From an uncultured Desulfovibrio sp. (GTDB lineage Bacteria; Desulfobacterota; Desulfovibrionia; Desulfovibrionales; Desulfovibrionaceae), in contig NZ_CALUWO010000004.1 of assembly GCF_944324505.1 (NCBI RefSeq), positions 118,236-182,235 on the forward strand: 64,000 nucleotides of DNA, written 5' to 3'. Position 1 is the stretch's first letter; every line of letters begins with the position of its first letter. The position numbers and the translations under genes were made by a program. A model generated the notes under the pieces. It did no database searches and had not been told where the DNA came from. It was given only the letters and a program-made list of their open reading frames with translations. Below, piece by piece: positions 32,129 to 40,304 of the stretch.

Positions 32129-33004
32129 CTAGCGGTCCGTGTGCAAATCCTGAAGGGCCGACCACATGTCCTTCAGGCTGTTTCCCACAGGATTGTCAAA
32201 TTCGGTCAGGGCCTGCCGCCGCACCATGGCCTGGGTGACCACAGGGTCAAAAGGCAGGCGGCCCAGCAGCGTATGGCCGTTTTCGGCACAATGTGCGGCA
32301 ATGGCATCCGCTTCCTGCCGGTTGAGGTCCGCCTTGTTGATGATGACGGCCACCGGCACGCGGAAATGCCGGCACAGTTCCGCCACCCGGGCAAAGTCAT
32401 GCCGCCCCGATGGCGTGGGTTCCACCACCCCTACGGCCAGCGTGGCCCCGGACAGGGAGGAAATGACCGGGCAGCCCACCCCCGGCGAACCGTCGCACAG
32501 GATGGTGTCCAGCCCCAGGCGCTTGGCCTCTTCCCGGGCCTGGGCCTTGAGCAGACTCACCAGGCGCCCGGAATTTTCCTGCCCGGGGAAAAGCTGGGCA
32601 TGGACCATGAGGCCGAAACGGGTATCGCTTACGTACCAGTCGCCGCAATGCACCTCGGGGTAATCTATGGCCTTTTGCGGGCACAGGGCCACGCAGACCC
32701 CGCAGCCTTCACAGCGCAGCGCGTCCACCACAAAACTGCCGTCCCCGCTGCGGGAAATGGCCCCGAACTGGCACAGGCCGGCACAGCGGCCGCAGCGGGC
32801 GCAGTCTTCCTGCCGGATGGCGGCTTCATGACCGGACACAAAGGCCGTTGTCCGGCGAATGACCGGATCCAGCAGGATATGCAGGTCCGGCGCATCCACA
32901 TCCAGATCACAGATGACCTTGCTGCGGGCCAGGTGGGCAAAGGCCGCGCTTATGGTGGTCTTGCCCGTTCCTCCCTTGCCGCTGATGATGACGATCTCAC
33001 GCAT
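32129..33004 (-). CDS. MinD/ParA-type ATPase with two ferredoxin clusters (ORP operon)
   Basis: The 291-residue protein has a deviant Walker A GKGGTGKTT (about 10-18), two inserted [4Fe-4S] motifs (CARCGRCAGLC and CEGCGVCVALC) and the later CDGSPGVGCPV and VVEPTPSGRHDF loops. Such ATPases pair with the orange protein and have been linked to cell division or cluster assembly in Desulfovibrio. Its ATG overlaps the stop of the sister ATPase by 8 bases. The product differs from the sister in having a consensus GTGKTT loop. Confidence 0.87.
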   Translation of the reverse strand: MREIVIISGKGGTGKTTISAAFAHLARSKVICDLDVDAPDLHILLDPVIRRTTAFVSGHEAAIRQEDCARCGRCAGLCQFGAISRSGDGSFVVDALRCEGCGVCVALCPQKAIDYPEVHCGDWYVSDTRFGLMVHAQLFPGQENSGRLVSLLKAQAREEAKRLGLDTILCDGSPGVGCPVISSLSGATLAVGVVEPTPSGRHDFARVAELCRHFRVPVAVIINKADLNRQEADAIAAHCAENGHTLLGRLPFDPVVTQAMVRRQALTEFDNPVGNSLKDMWSALQDLHTDR

Positions 33005-33905
33005 GGTGCACCTCCGCTGGGTGAATGCCGCAGTCGCGCGCCGTCCGGCGCAGGGCATCGCGCAGGGCCGTGAAGCGCTCCCGCCACAGGGGGGACAGAT
33101 CGGCCAGCAGCCGGCCGGCCGCATACTGCTCGGCCGCGGCCTGCTCAAAGGGCAGCTCTGCCAGCAGCGGCAGGCCGTTGTGGCGGCAGTAGTCGCGCAC
33201 GGCGGCGTCGCCCGCCGCATTGCCCGGAGCATCCGCCCGGTTGATGAGCGCCGCCATGGGCTTGTGCAGGGGCACAAAGGCCTGATGGGCCAGACGGAAA
33301 TCATGGAAGCCGAAGGGCGTGGGATCGGCCACCAGCAGAATCATGTCCGCATCCCGGGCCACCGTGACCGCCGGGCAGCTCACGCCAGGCGGCGCATCCA
33401 GCAGGGCATCGGCCGGAAGCTCGCGCAGCATTTCTTCCAGCAGCGTCTGCTCCTGGCGCAGCAAGGGCGGCGTCATGGCTTCGCCAATGCGCGTCCGGCC
33501 CATGAGAAAGCGCACCCGCCCCGCGCACACGGTCCCGTTTTCCAGACTGCCCAGCTCGCGCCTGCCGTGCATGAGCGCGCCGGCAGGACAGACGGCAAAG
33601 CAGCCGCCGCAGCCATGGCACATATCGGGAAAAATGCGGATATGCCCCACAAAGGACGCAATGGCCTTGTACGAACAGATGTCACGGCATTTTTCGCAGT
33701 GCACGCACTTTTCAGGGTCCAGCTGGGGAACGTCCAGCCAGCCTGTACGCTGCCCGGTGATGACCGGTGGCAGAAACAGGTGCAGGTTGGGGGCTTCCAC
33801 ATCCGTGTCCACGGCCACCAGGGGCGCATCCCACACGCTGACAAGCGATGCCGTGACGCTGGTCTTGCCTGCCCCGCCCTTGCCGCTGGCAATGGCGATA
33901 CGCAT
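32997..33905 (-). CDS. MinD/ParA-type ATPase with two ferredoxin clusters (ORP operon, first)
   Basis: The 302-residue protein starts with MRIAIASGKGGAGKTS, a deviant Walker A, and carries two [4Fe-4S] motifs, CVHCEKCRDIC and CHGCGGCFAVC. It then has DAPPGVSCPAV and DPTPFGFHDF loops parallel to the second ATPase, so the two probably act as a heterodimer. ATG 33905 was chosen because the Walker A must be near the N-terminus; the longer frame would overlap the upstream gene. It lies ten bases after the DUF134 gene. Confidence 0.87.
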   Translation of the reverse strand: MRIAIASGKGGAGKTSVTASLVSVWDAPLVAVDTDVEAPNLHLFLPPVITGQRTGWLDVPQLDPEKCVHCEKCRDICSYKAIASFVGHIRIFPDMCHGCGGCFAVCPAGALMHGRRELGSLENGTVCAGRVRFLMGRTRIGEAMTPPLLRQEQTLLEEMLRELPADALLDAPPGVSCPAVTVARDADMILLVADPTPFGFHDFRLAHQAFVPLHKPMAALINRADAPGNAAGDAAVRDYCRHNGLPLLAELPFEQAAAEQYAAGRLLADLSPLWRERFTALRDALRRTARDCGIHPAEVHHA

Positions 33906-33915
33906 ATGCCCTCCG

Positions 33916-34599
33916 CTACTTGTTGGGGGCGTCGGCAAAGGGCAGTTCTCCCTTGCAGAAACGCTCCACCGCCTGGCGCACGCTGCCGCCATCCACATTC
34001 TGGCAGACCTTGATGCCCGCCGCCTGCAGGGCCTCAAAGGCCTTGGGGCCCACAAAGCCGCTGAGCACCACCTCCACGCCGGCACGCGCCATGCGTTCGG
34101 CGGTCTCAATGCCCGCCCCCATGCTCATGGTCTGGGAGGCGCCATTGTCAATATAGCTCACCGTCATGTCCGGCAGCTCCACCACCACAAAGCCGCCCGC
34201 GCGCCCAAAGCGCGGATCAACGGCATCATCAAGCGTGGGGCCTTCACTGGAAATGGCTATTTTCTGCATGGTATTCTCCTTTGGGATATCTGCCGCGCCC
34301 TCGCCCGTTCTGACGGCGTAGGTACCGCCCTCGATGCGCAGGGCCTGACCACAGCACAGGGCCGTGGCCACACGACGCCGGGCCGCCGCCAGCGTGCGCC
34401 CGAAAATGTGGCGCGACACCCGCATGCGGCGGGCGGCCTCAATGGCCGTCAGTCCCTCCATGTCGGCCAGGCGCAGGGCCTCCAGCCCTTCCACGCTCAG
34501 GCAGACCTCTTCCAGTTCCGTCAGGGGGATGCCCCGGGGCTTGAAGTAGTTCACACAGGGCGTGGCGCTGACATAGCGGCAATGACGGGGACGGGGCAT
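33916..34599 (-). CDS. fusion of DUF134 DNA-binding domain and Mo-Fe cluster-binding (NifX-like) domain
   Basis: The 227-residue protein joins an N-terminal DUF134 region (about 1-95) with a helix-turn-helix (EGLTAIEAARRMRVSRHIFG) and Cys residues to a C-terminal NifX/MTH1175 domain (about 110-227, GPTLDDAVDPRFGRAGGF and GASQTMSMGAGIETAE). An internal ATG at 34269 with a nearby GGAGAA-like site could give the cluster domain alone. The combination suggests a regulator that senses a metal cluster. It heads the operon and is preceded by a promoter with palindromes, so it may control its own operon. Confidence 0.82.
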   Translation of the reverse strand: MPRPRHCRYVSATPCVNYFKPRGIPLTELEEVCLSVEGLEALRLADMEGLTAIEAARRMRVSRHIFGRTLAAARRRVATALCCGQALRIEGGTYAVRTGEGAADIPKENTMQKIAISSEGPTLDDAVDPRFGRAGGFVVVELPDMTVSYIDNGASQTMSMGAGIETAERMARAGVEVVLSGFVGPKAFEALQAAGIKVCQNVDGGSVRQAVERFCKGELPFADAPNK

Positions 34600-34611
34600 G
34601 GCATGATCCTC

Positions 34612-34674
34612 TGCTCATGGGCTGAGCCATTTGTTTTGCACAAATGAGCATAATATCAGCGGCAGCCATGTCAA
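34612..34674 (-). promoter_or_regulatory. promoter and palindromic operator of the ORP-type operon
   Basis: On the minus strand TTGACA (34674-34669) is separated by 16 bases from TATGCT (34652-34647). The -10 overlaps the arm ATGAGCA (34644-34650), which pairs with TGCTCAT (34612-34618). Inside lies a second inverted repeat, ATTTG-N7-CAAAT (34629-34645). The layout is that of a repressor or activator site at a sigma70 promoter. I saw no sigma54 -24/-12 element here. Confidence 0.68.
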
Positions 34675-34695
34675 GCAAACTTTGGCGAAACCAGC

Positions 34696-34732
34696 AAAAA
34701 AAACGGCACCCCTCCCGGCGGGAAGGGTGCCG
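34696..34732 (-). terminator. intrinsic terminator after the CBS-ACT gene
   Basis: Stem CGGCACCC-TCCC with GGGA-GGGTGCCG around GGCG. On the minus strand it is followed by eight T, and it lies about 35 bases past the stop of the CBS-ACT gene, separating it from the ORP-type operon. Confidence 0.85.
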
Positions 34733-34768
34733 CGCGAAGACACACGGCTGGCGAGCCGTTACGGCAGG

Positions 34769-35455
34769 CTAGATATTGTTGTCGCCCACGATCCGGACCT
34801 CGTGGCCGCGGCCCCAGTACTGCACCGTGCCCTGGTCGCAGAATTCCCGGATGAGCATGTCCTCCGTCTCGCGATCCGGTGCGTGGAAGCGCAGCGTCAC
34901 GCCGCGGCGGCCGTCATCACGGATATTGGACAGCACAGTGACCACGCGGGTATTGGCCTCCTTGAGGCGGTCCAGAATGGCCCGCAGGGTGCCGGGCTTG
35001 TTTTCCAGCACAAAGGCGATCTGCACACTCTGGGTGGTGCGCGAGCCGGTGATGTCCACAAAGGTCTTGAAGATGTCCCACTGGGTGATGATGCCCTTGA
35101 GGCAGTCGTTGCTGTCCACCACGGGCAGGCAGCTCAGGTGCTTGTCCACCATGAGCACGGCCGCGTTTTCCACCGTTTCGTCAATATGGATGGTCTGCGG
35201 GGCCACGGTCATGATCTGCTTGGCCGGGGTTTCGGCAAGAATGTCCAGAAACTCCAGCACTTCGAGAGGGGTCGTTTTCTGGGGAGAAAACTCCTTGATG
35301 GCATTGATGCCCAGCAGACCCACCACATGATTATCCTTGTCCACCACGGGCAGGTGGGCGATGTTCATGTCCCGCAGCAGGCTTTTGCACTTGAGGAGCG
35401 AGGTCGACGGCGACACGGACACCACATCGGGCGTCATCCACTGTTTGATAAGCAT
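34769..35455 (-). CDS. CBS-pair and ACT domain protein (AcuB-like)
   Basis: A 228-residue cytoplasmic protein with two CBS motifs (about 1-60 and 78-135: IKQWMTPDVVSVSPSTSLL and AKQIMTVAPQTIHIDETVE) and a C-terminal ACT domain (about 140-215, AFVLENKPGTLRAILDRL). CBS pairs bind adenine nucleotides and ACT domains bind amino acids, so it is probably a metabolic sensor. It follows frdB by 57 bases on the same strand, so it may report on the carboxylate metabolism module. Its partner enzyme is unknown. AAAAGGAG precedes ATG 35455. Confidence 0.85.
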   Translation of the reverse strand: MLIKQWMTPDVVSVSPSTSLLKCKSLLRDMNIAHLPVVDKDNHVVGLLGINAIKEFSPQKTTPLEVLEFLDILAETPAKQIMTVAPQTIHIDETVENAAVLMVDKHLSCLPVVDSNDCLKGIITQWDIFKTFVDITGSRTTQSVQIAFVLENKPGTLRAILDRLKEANTRVVTVLSNIRDDGRRGVTLRFHAPDRETEDMLIREFCDQGTVQYWGRGHEVRIVGDNNI

Positions 35456-35512
35456 GGCAAGGCTCCTTTTGGCCGGGCCTGTGCCCGGCCATTTTTGCGA
35501 TAAAAGGACAGA

Positions 35513-36298
35513 CTACTTGTGCTGGCCGCAGCCGCAGCCGCCGGAAAGGCGCTTGCGGATGCCTTCGGGCAGCCAGCCACGCACGGATTCGATGCTCACC
35601 ATGCGCCGCATGATGCCCAGCTGATCCTGCAGGGGCAGCTTCTTGGGGCAGATATCCTCACAGGCCAGCAGCCCCATGCAGCCGAACACGCCGTTGTCAT
35701 CACCGATGAGGTCATAAAAGTCCTCGGGGGTGCGCTGGTCGCGCGGGTCGATGTAGAAGCGGGCCATGCGGTTGATGGAGGTGGCACCGATGAAATCCTT
35801 GCGCATGAGCGCCGTACCGCAGGCCGCCACACAGCAGCCGCATTCGATGCAGCGGTCCAGCTCGAATATCTGGGTTGCCAGCTCATTGTCCATGCGCTCT
35901 TCCTGCGCCTCGGGGTCAAAGGTCTTGTTGGTATGGATCCAGGACTCGATCTTCTTGCCCACATTGCGGAACCACGTGCCCGTATCCACCGACAGGTCGC
36001 CCAGCAGTTTGAACACCGGCAGCGGATGCAGGGTAATGTGTTCCGGCAGGTCCCTGGTCTGGGTATGACAGGCCAGACCGGGCCGCCCGTTGATGACCAT
36101 GCCGCAGGAGCCGCAGATGCCCGCCCGGCAGCAGAAATCAAACTGCAACGTGGCATCCTGGGTTTCGCGGATCTGGTTCAGCGCCACAAAAAGGGTCATG
36201 CTGCGCTGTTCTTCCAGGGTGAAGGTCTGCATGTGCGGCGTGGACAGGGGGTCCAGCGGATTGTAGCGGAATATTTCAAAGGTCAGAATGCGTCCCAT
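35513..36298 (-). CDS. frdB: fumarate reductase iron-sulfur subunit
   Basis: The 261-residue subunit carries electrons between the cytochrome b and the flavoprotein. It has the [2Fe-2S] motif CCRAGICGSC (with a later Cys in LACHTQ) and the two further cluster motifs CIECGCCVAAC and CMGLLACEDICP. The His/Cys-rich tail (GGCGCGQHK) is unusual. It is the third gene of frdCAB. With a Wolinella/Desulfovibrio-type complex the enzyme can act as fumarate reductase or succinate dehydrogenase; direction cannot be read here. Confidence 0.93.
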   Translation of the reverse strand: MGRILTFEIFRYNPLDPLSTPHMQTFTLEEQRSMTLFVALNQIRETQDATLQFDFCCRAGICGSCGMVINGRPGLACHTQTRDLPEHITLHPLPVFKLLGDLSVDTGTWFRNVGKKIESWIHTNKTFDPEAQEERMDNELATQIFELDRCIECGCCVAACGTALMRKDFIGATSINRMARFYIDPRDQRTPEDFYDLIGDDNGVFGCMGLLACEDICPKKLPLQDQLGIMRRMVSIESVRGWLPEGIRKRLSGGCGCGQHK

Positions 36299-36310
36299 GG
36301 TTCACCTCCC

Positions 36311-38164
36311 TTAGGCCTGTTCGTCGTAACCGATGACCTTTTCGCCGGTCATGTCGCCTTCGATGATCTTGCCGCCGCCGTAGCCGCGGTCGCCGGGAGG
36401 CAGGATGAACCACGGGGTCGCGCGTTCATATTCCAGCGTGGGCAGGTCTGCCCCTTCCTTCCAGTAGGCCAGGGTACGCACCAGCCAGTCCTTGTCGTTA
36501 CGTTCGGGGTAGTCCTCGCGGGCATGGGCGCCGCGGCTTTCCGTGCGCATGAGTGCGCCGTAGGCCGTGCAAAGCGCCAGCTTGATCATGCCGGGCACGC
36601 GCAGGGCCATGGACATTTCGGCGCTGGGGCCAGGGGCCTTGCCGTCCAGGCGCATGTTCTTGCTGCGTTCCAGCAGAGCCTGCAACTTTTCCACACCGGC
36701 CTGGAGGTCCTTGCCGTTACGGAAGATGCCCACGTGCTCCATCATGATGTCCTGCATCTCATTGCGCAGGGTATAGCAGCTGTCCCCGGTACCGCGGCGC
36801 AGCTGGGCGATGCGGTCTTCCACCTGGAGCATGGCCTCGCGGGTGGCCTGCGTGGAGAAGGTGGTTTCGTAGCCCTGGAGGAATTCCACCAGCTTCTGGC
36901 CGATGACCCGGCCGGACACCACGGTTTCGGCCAGGGAGTTACCGCCCAGGCGGTTGAAGCCGTGCATGTCCCAGCAGGCGGCTTCGCCCGCTGCGAACAG
37001 GCCCTTGAGGCCGTAAGCATGGCCGTCCTTGTTGATGCGCACGCCGCCCATGCTGTAGTGCTGGGTGGGACGCACGGGAATGAGCTGATGCACGGGGTCC
37101 ACGCCGAGGAAGTGAGTGGAGATGTCGTACACTTCGCGCAGATTGGTCTTGATGTGCTTTTCGCCCAGGTGGCGGATATCCAGCCAGAGATGCTCGCCGT
37201 AGGGGCTGGGCACGCCAAAGCCCTTGCGCATGTGCTCGGTCATGCGGCGGGACACCACGTCGCGGGAGGCCAGCTCGGCCTTTTCCGGTTCGTAGTCGGG
37301 CATGAAGCGGTATTCGTTCACGTCCAGCAGGGTGCCGCCGTCGCCGCGGCAGCCTTCGGTCACCAGAATGTCCGTGGGCACGGTACCCGTGGGATGGAAC
37401 TGCACGGCTTCCATATTGCCCAGCGGCACCACGCCGGTATTGAGGGCCGTGATCTGCCCGCCGCCGTCGCAGATGACGGCATTGGTGGTGGCGCGGTAGA
37501 TGCGGCCGTAGCCGCCCGTGGCAATAAGCGTGGCCTTGGCCAGATAGGCCACCAGTTCGCCGGTGCGCAGATCGCGGGCAATGCAGCCCATGCAGGTCTG
37601 CCCGTCATGGATGAGGGCCTCGGCCTGGGTGCGGTCATGAATGGTCACGCCCAGCTGCAACAGGCGGTTGTCCAGGGTGAAGAGCACGGCATGGCCCGTA
37701 CCGTCCGAGGTGTAGCAGGTGCGCCATTTGGCCGTACCGCCGAAGGCACGGGAATGGATAAGGCCCTCATTCTCGGCCTTTTCCGTGGCCTGAAACGGCT
37801 TGCCGCCCTTGTAATAGGTGTGCTCGCCGGGCACCACGCGGCTCCACGGCACGCCGAGGAAGGCCATTTCGCGCATGGCAATGGGCGCGGTATTGGCAAA
37901 AATGCGCGCCACTTCCTGGTCACAACCCCAGTCGGACCCCTTGACCGTATCGTTGAAGTGAATTTCCGGGCTGTCACCATCCCCCATGATGGAATTGCCC
38001 AGGGCTGCCTGCATGCCGCCCATGGCCGCCGAGGAATGGGAACGCTTGGGAGGCACGACGCTGAGGCAGATGACGCTGAAACCAGCCTGGGCCGCCTCCA
38101 CCGCCACGCGTTCGCCGGCAAGGCCGGCACCCATGCACAGAACGTCCGTTTGATAAATGCGCAT
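36311..38164 (-). CDS. frdA: fumarate reductase flavoprotein subunit
   Basis: The 617-residue catalytic subunit reduces fumarate to succinate or the reverse. It has the FAD fold (CMGAGLAGERVAVEAA), the flavin-attaching His43 in KRSHSSAAMGG, and active-site stretches QFHPTGTVPTDILVTEGCRG, VPLGNMEAVQFHP and RPTQHYSMGGVRI. The C-terminal capping region ends with WFILPPGDRGYGGGK. It lies 12 bases upstream of frdB and 9 bases after frdC, so the three are one operon. Confidence 0.95.
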   Translation of the reverse strand: MRIYQTDVLCMGAGLAGERVAVEAAQAGFSVICLSVVPPKRSHSSAAMGGMQAALGNSIMGDGDSPEIHFNDTVKGSDWGCDQEVARIFANTAPIAMREMAFLGVPWSRVVPGEHTYYKGGKPFQATEKAENEGLIHSRAFGGTAKWRTCYTSDGTGHAVLFTLDNRLLQLGVTIHDRTQAEALIHDGQTCMGCIARDLRTGELVAYLAKATLIATGGYGRIYRATTNAVICDGGGQITALNTGVVPLGNMEAVQFHPTGTVPTDILVTEGCRGDGGTLLDVNEYRFMPDYEPEKAELASRDVVSRRMTEHMRKGFGVPSPYGEHLWLDIRHLGEKHIKTNLREVYDISTHFLGVDPVHQLIPVRPTQHYSMGGVRINKDGHAYGLKGLFAAGEAACWDMHGFNRLGGNSLAETVVSGRVIGQKLVEFLQGYETTFSTQATREAMLQVEDRIAQLRRGTGDSCYTLRNEMQDIMMEHVGIFRNGKDLQAGVEKLQALLERSKNMRLDGKAPGPSAEMSMALRVPGMIKLALCTAYGALMRTESRGAHAREDYPERNDKDWLVRTLAYWKEGADLPTLEYERATPWFILPPGDRGYGGGKIIEGDMTGEKVIGYDEQA

Positions 38165-38173
38165 ACTTCCCCC

Positions 38174-38803
38174 CTATCCCTGGAACCAGACACGCGCCAG
38201 GGCCAGACAGCCCAGCACGAAATAACACGCCATGACGATCCAGATGCGCTTGCGCCACACCTGGCGGGTCGCGCTGGTACAGATACCGTACTTGACGGCA
38301 ATACGGTACACGCCAATGCCCGTATGCAGAATCACGCAGGGCAGAAAGACAATATAGAAGGCCAGACCGCCGGCATGCAGACGCGCGGCGCTGCGGGCCA
38401 CCGAAATGGGCAGGTCGGTCATGACCGAATACACATGGAAGAAGGCCCCTGCCAGAATGATGATGGCCGTAAAGACCTGCACCAGCCAGAGCGCGGTATC
38501 CGGCTCGCGGAGCGTGCGGCTGTGGCGCACGAAAATCCCCAGTTCACCGGCCCGGAAGGGCATTTTACGCGCCGCCACATAGAAGTGGAACAGCACCAGC
38601 AGCACGATGATGGGCGCGGAAATCTGCGCCACAAAGATCGCTTCCATGAACCAGGCAATGCCGTTGGTCAGCGAGGGACTCAGCACCACCGTGCCTTCGA
38701 GCAGCAGGTGCACGCAGACAAAGAGTGCCAGCAATGCCCCCGACGCAGCCTGAAGAAAATCCAGGCGGTTGCGCGGGCTATCCGGTACGTTACGATCCGT
38801 CAT
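38174..38803 (-). CDS. frdC: fumarate reductase cytochrome b subunit
   Basis: A 209-residue membrane protein with five hydrophobic segments, the Wolinella-type dihaem subunit. Candidate haem ligands are His in FVCVHLLLEG, in VLFHFYVAAR, in GAFFHVYSV and in LPCVILHTGIG. It exchanges electrons with menaquinone. AGGAG precedes ATG 38803. It heads the frdCAB genes and follows the fumarase beta gene. Confidence 0.9.
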   Translation of the reverse strand: MTDRNVPDSPRNRLDFLQAASGALLALFVCVHLLLEGTVVLSPSLTNGIAWFMEAIFVAQISAPIIVLLVLFHFYVAARKMPFRAGELGIFVRHSRTLREPDTALWLVQVFTAIIILAGAFFHVYSVMTDLPISVARSAARLHAGGLAFYIVFLPCVILHTGIGVYRIAVKYGICTSATRQVWRKRIWIVMACYFVLGCLALARVWFQG

Positions 38804-38867
38804 GTCAACTCCTCTTTTCTAGAAATTCTGCCCCCGGACGGGAGCGGAACAGTACGCAGGCTGTCGC

Positions 38868-39428
38868 CTACAACTCCCTGTACGGGGCCTGACCGCTTTC
38901 GTAGTAATTGTCACCCGTGCTGTCGATGACCACAATGGCCGGAAAATCCTCCACTTCCAGCGCGGCCACGGCCTCGGGACCCAGGTCCTCGTAGGCCAGC
39001 ACGGTATACTTGCGAATGCTGCGGGCAATGAGCGCCCCGGCTCCCCCCACGGCGGCCAGATAGGGCACGCCGTACTGTTTCATGGCTTCCACCACCTCGG
39101 GCTTGCGATAGCCCTTGCCGATCATGCCGCGCAGCCCCTGAGCAATGAGGGTGGGCGTATAGGCATCCATACGGCCGGAGGTGGTAGGGCCGGCTGCCCC
39201 GATGGCCTGGCCGGGCTTGGCCGGACTGGGGCCGACGTAGTAGACCACCTGCCCCCGCAGATCCACCGGCAGGGCCTCGCCCCGGGCCAGGGCTTCCGTA
39301 AGGCGCTTGTGGGCCGCATCGCGGGCCGCAAGGATGGTGCCGGTAATGAGCACCCTGTCCCCTGCCCGCAGGGAGCGGGCCGTAGCTTCATCGAACGGCG
39401 CGCGGATGCGCTTGACATCTTCGCTCAT
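38868..39428 (-). CDS. fumarate hydratase class I, beta subunit
   Basis: A 186-residue protein matching the C-terminal (beta) half of class I fumarases: RAGDRVLITGTILAARDAAH, GPTTSGRMDAYTP and AVGGAGALIARSI. It combines with the alpha subunit encoded upstream to hydrate fumarate to malate. AGGAGGAGC precedes ATG 39428. Tartrate dehydratase is related, but the fumarate reductase and malic enzyme neighbours favour fumarase. Confidence 0.9.
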   Translation of the reverse strand: MSEDVKRIRAPFDEATARSLRAGDRVLITGTILAARDAAHKRLTEALARGEALPVDLRGQVVYYVGPSPAKPGQAIGAAGPTTSGRMDAYTPTLIAQGLRGMIGKGYRKPEVVEAMKQYGVPYLAAVGGAGALIARSIRKYTVLAYEDLGPEAVAALEVEDFPAIVVIDSTGDNYYESGQAPYREL

Positions 39429-39437
39429 GTGCTCCTC

Positions 39438-40283
39438 CTACAGCAGCACTTCGGCATGACGCGCCGCGTGGCAGTTGATGTTGACCGCCACCGGCAGGGA
39501 GGCGATATGGGTGGGCGCCCATTCCACATGCACCTTGAGGGCCGTGGTCCGGCCACCAAGGCCCTGGGGGCCGATGCCGGTACGGTTGACCATTTCCAGC
39601 AGCTCGTCTTCAAAGGCGGCATAGCGCGGATCGGCATTGCGCGAGGCCAGGTCACGGGCCGCGGCGCGCTTGGCGCAGAGGGCCGCCACCTCCATGGTGC
39701 CGCCCAGGCCCACGCCCACCACCATGGGCGGGCAGGAATTGGGGCCGGCCGCCAGCACGGTATCCAGCACCACCTTGCGCACGCCCTCGATGCCGTCGGC
39801 GGGCACCAGCATCTTCACCACGCTCTTGTTTTCCGAACCGGCCCCCTTGGGCGCCAGGCGCAGGCGCAGGCCGTCGCCGGGCACCAGCCGCACGTGCAGC
39901 ACGGCAGGCGTATTGTCGCCCGTATTCTTCCGGTCAAACAGGGGTTCCGCCACGCTGGACTTGCGCAGATAGCCATCCACATAGCCGCGGCGCACGCCTT
40001 CGTTGACGGCAGCCGTGAAGTCGCCGCCCACGATGTGCACATCCTGCCCCACATCGGCAAAGACAACGGCAAGCCCCGTGTCCTGGCAAATGGGCATTTC
40101 TTCCCGTGCGGCAATGTCCGCATTGTCAAGCAGCTGTTGCAGGATGTTGCGCCCCACCGGGGAGGGTTCGCTTTCCTTCCGCTCGGCAAAGGCCTGGCAG
40201 ACATCGGCGGGCAGGTGGCAGCATGCCTGCACGCACAGCCGGGCCACCGCCTCGCTGATATGGTTCACATGAATCTCTTTCAT
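39438..40283 (-). CDS. fumarate hydratase class I, alpha subunit
   Basis: The 281-residue iron-sulfur subunit of oxygen-labile fumarase. Likely [4Fe-4S] ligands are Cys in MPICQDTGLAVVF, in GPNSCPPMVVGVG and in VNINCHAARHAEV. It has the GSENKSVVKML signature. ATG 40283 was chosen; a GTG at 40292 is also possible, and the Shine-Dalgarno is weak for either. It follows the DASS carrier by 21 bases and precedes the beta subunit by 9. Confidence 0.9.
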   Translation of the reverse strand: MKEIHVNHISEAVARLCVQACCHLPADVCQAFAERKESEPSPVGRNILQQLLDNADIAAREEMPICQDTGLAVVFADVGQDVHIVGGDFTAAVNEGVRRGYVDGYLRKSSVAEPLFDRKNTGDNTPAVLHVRLVPGDGLRLRLAPKGAGSENKSVVKMLVPADGIEGVRKVVLDTVLAAGPNSCPPMVVGVGLGGTMEVAALCAKRAAARDLASRNADPRYAAFEDELLEMVNRTGIGPQGLGGRTTALKVHVEWAPTHIASLPVAVNINCHAARHAEVLL

Positions 40284-40304
40284 GATGCACACCCGTTCCG
40301 CGGC

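Noticed and set aside
34600..34680. A sigma54 (-24/-12) promoter for the orange-protein-type operon
   Set aside because: No GG-N10-GC pair with the usual TGGCAC/TTGC context was found, while a good sigma70 promoter is present.
35519..38929. A 1136-codon plus-strand frame over frdBAC
   Set aside because: It is a shadow of the fumarate reductase genes; no signal or domain supports it.
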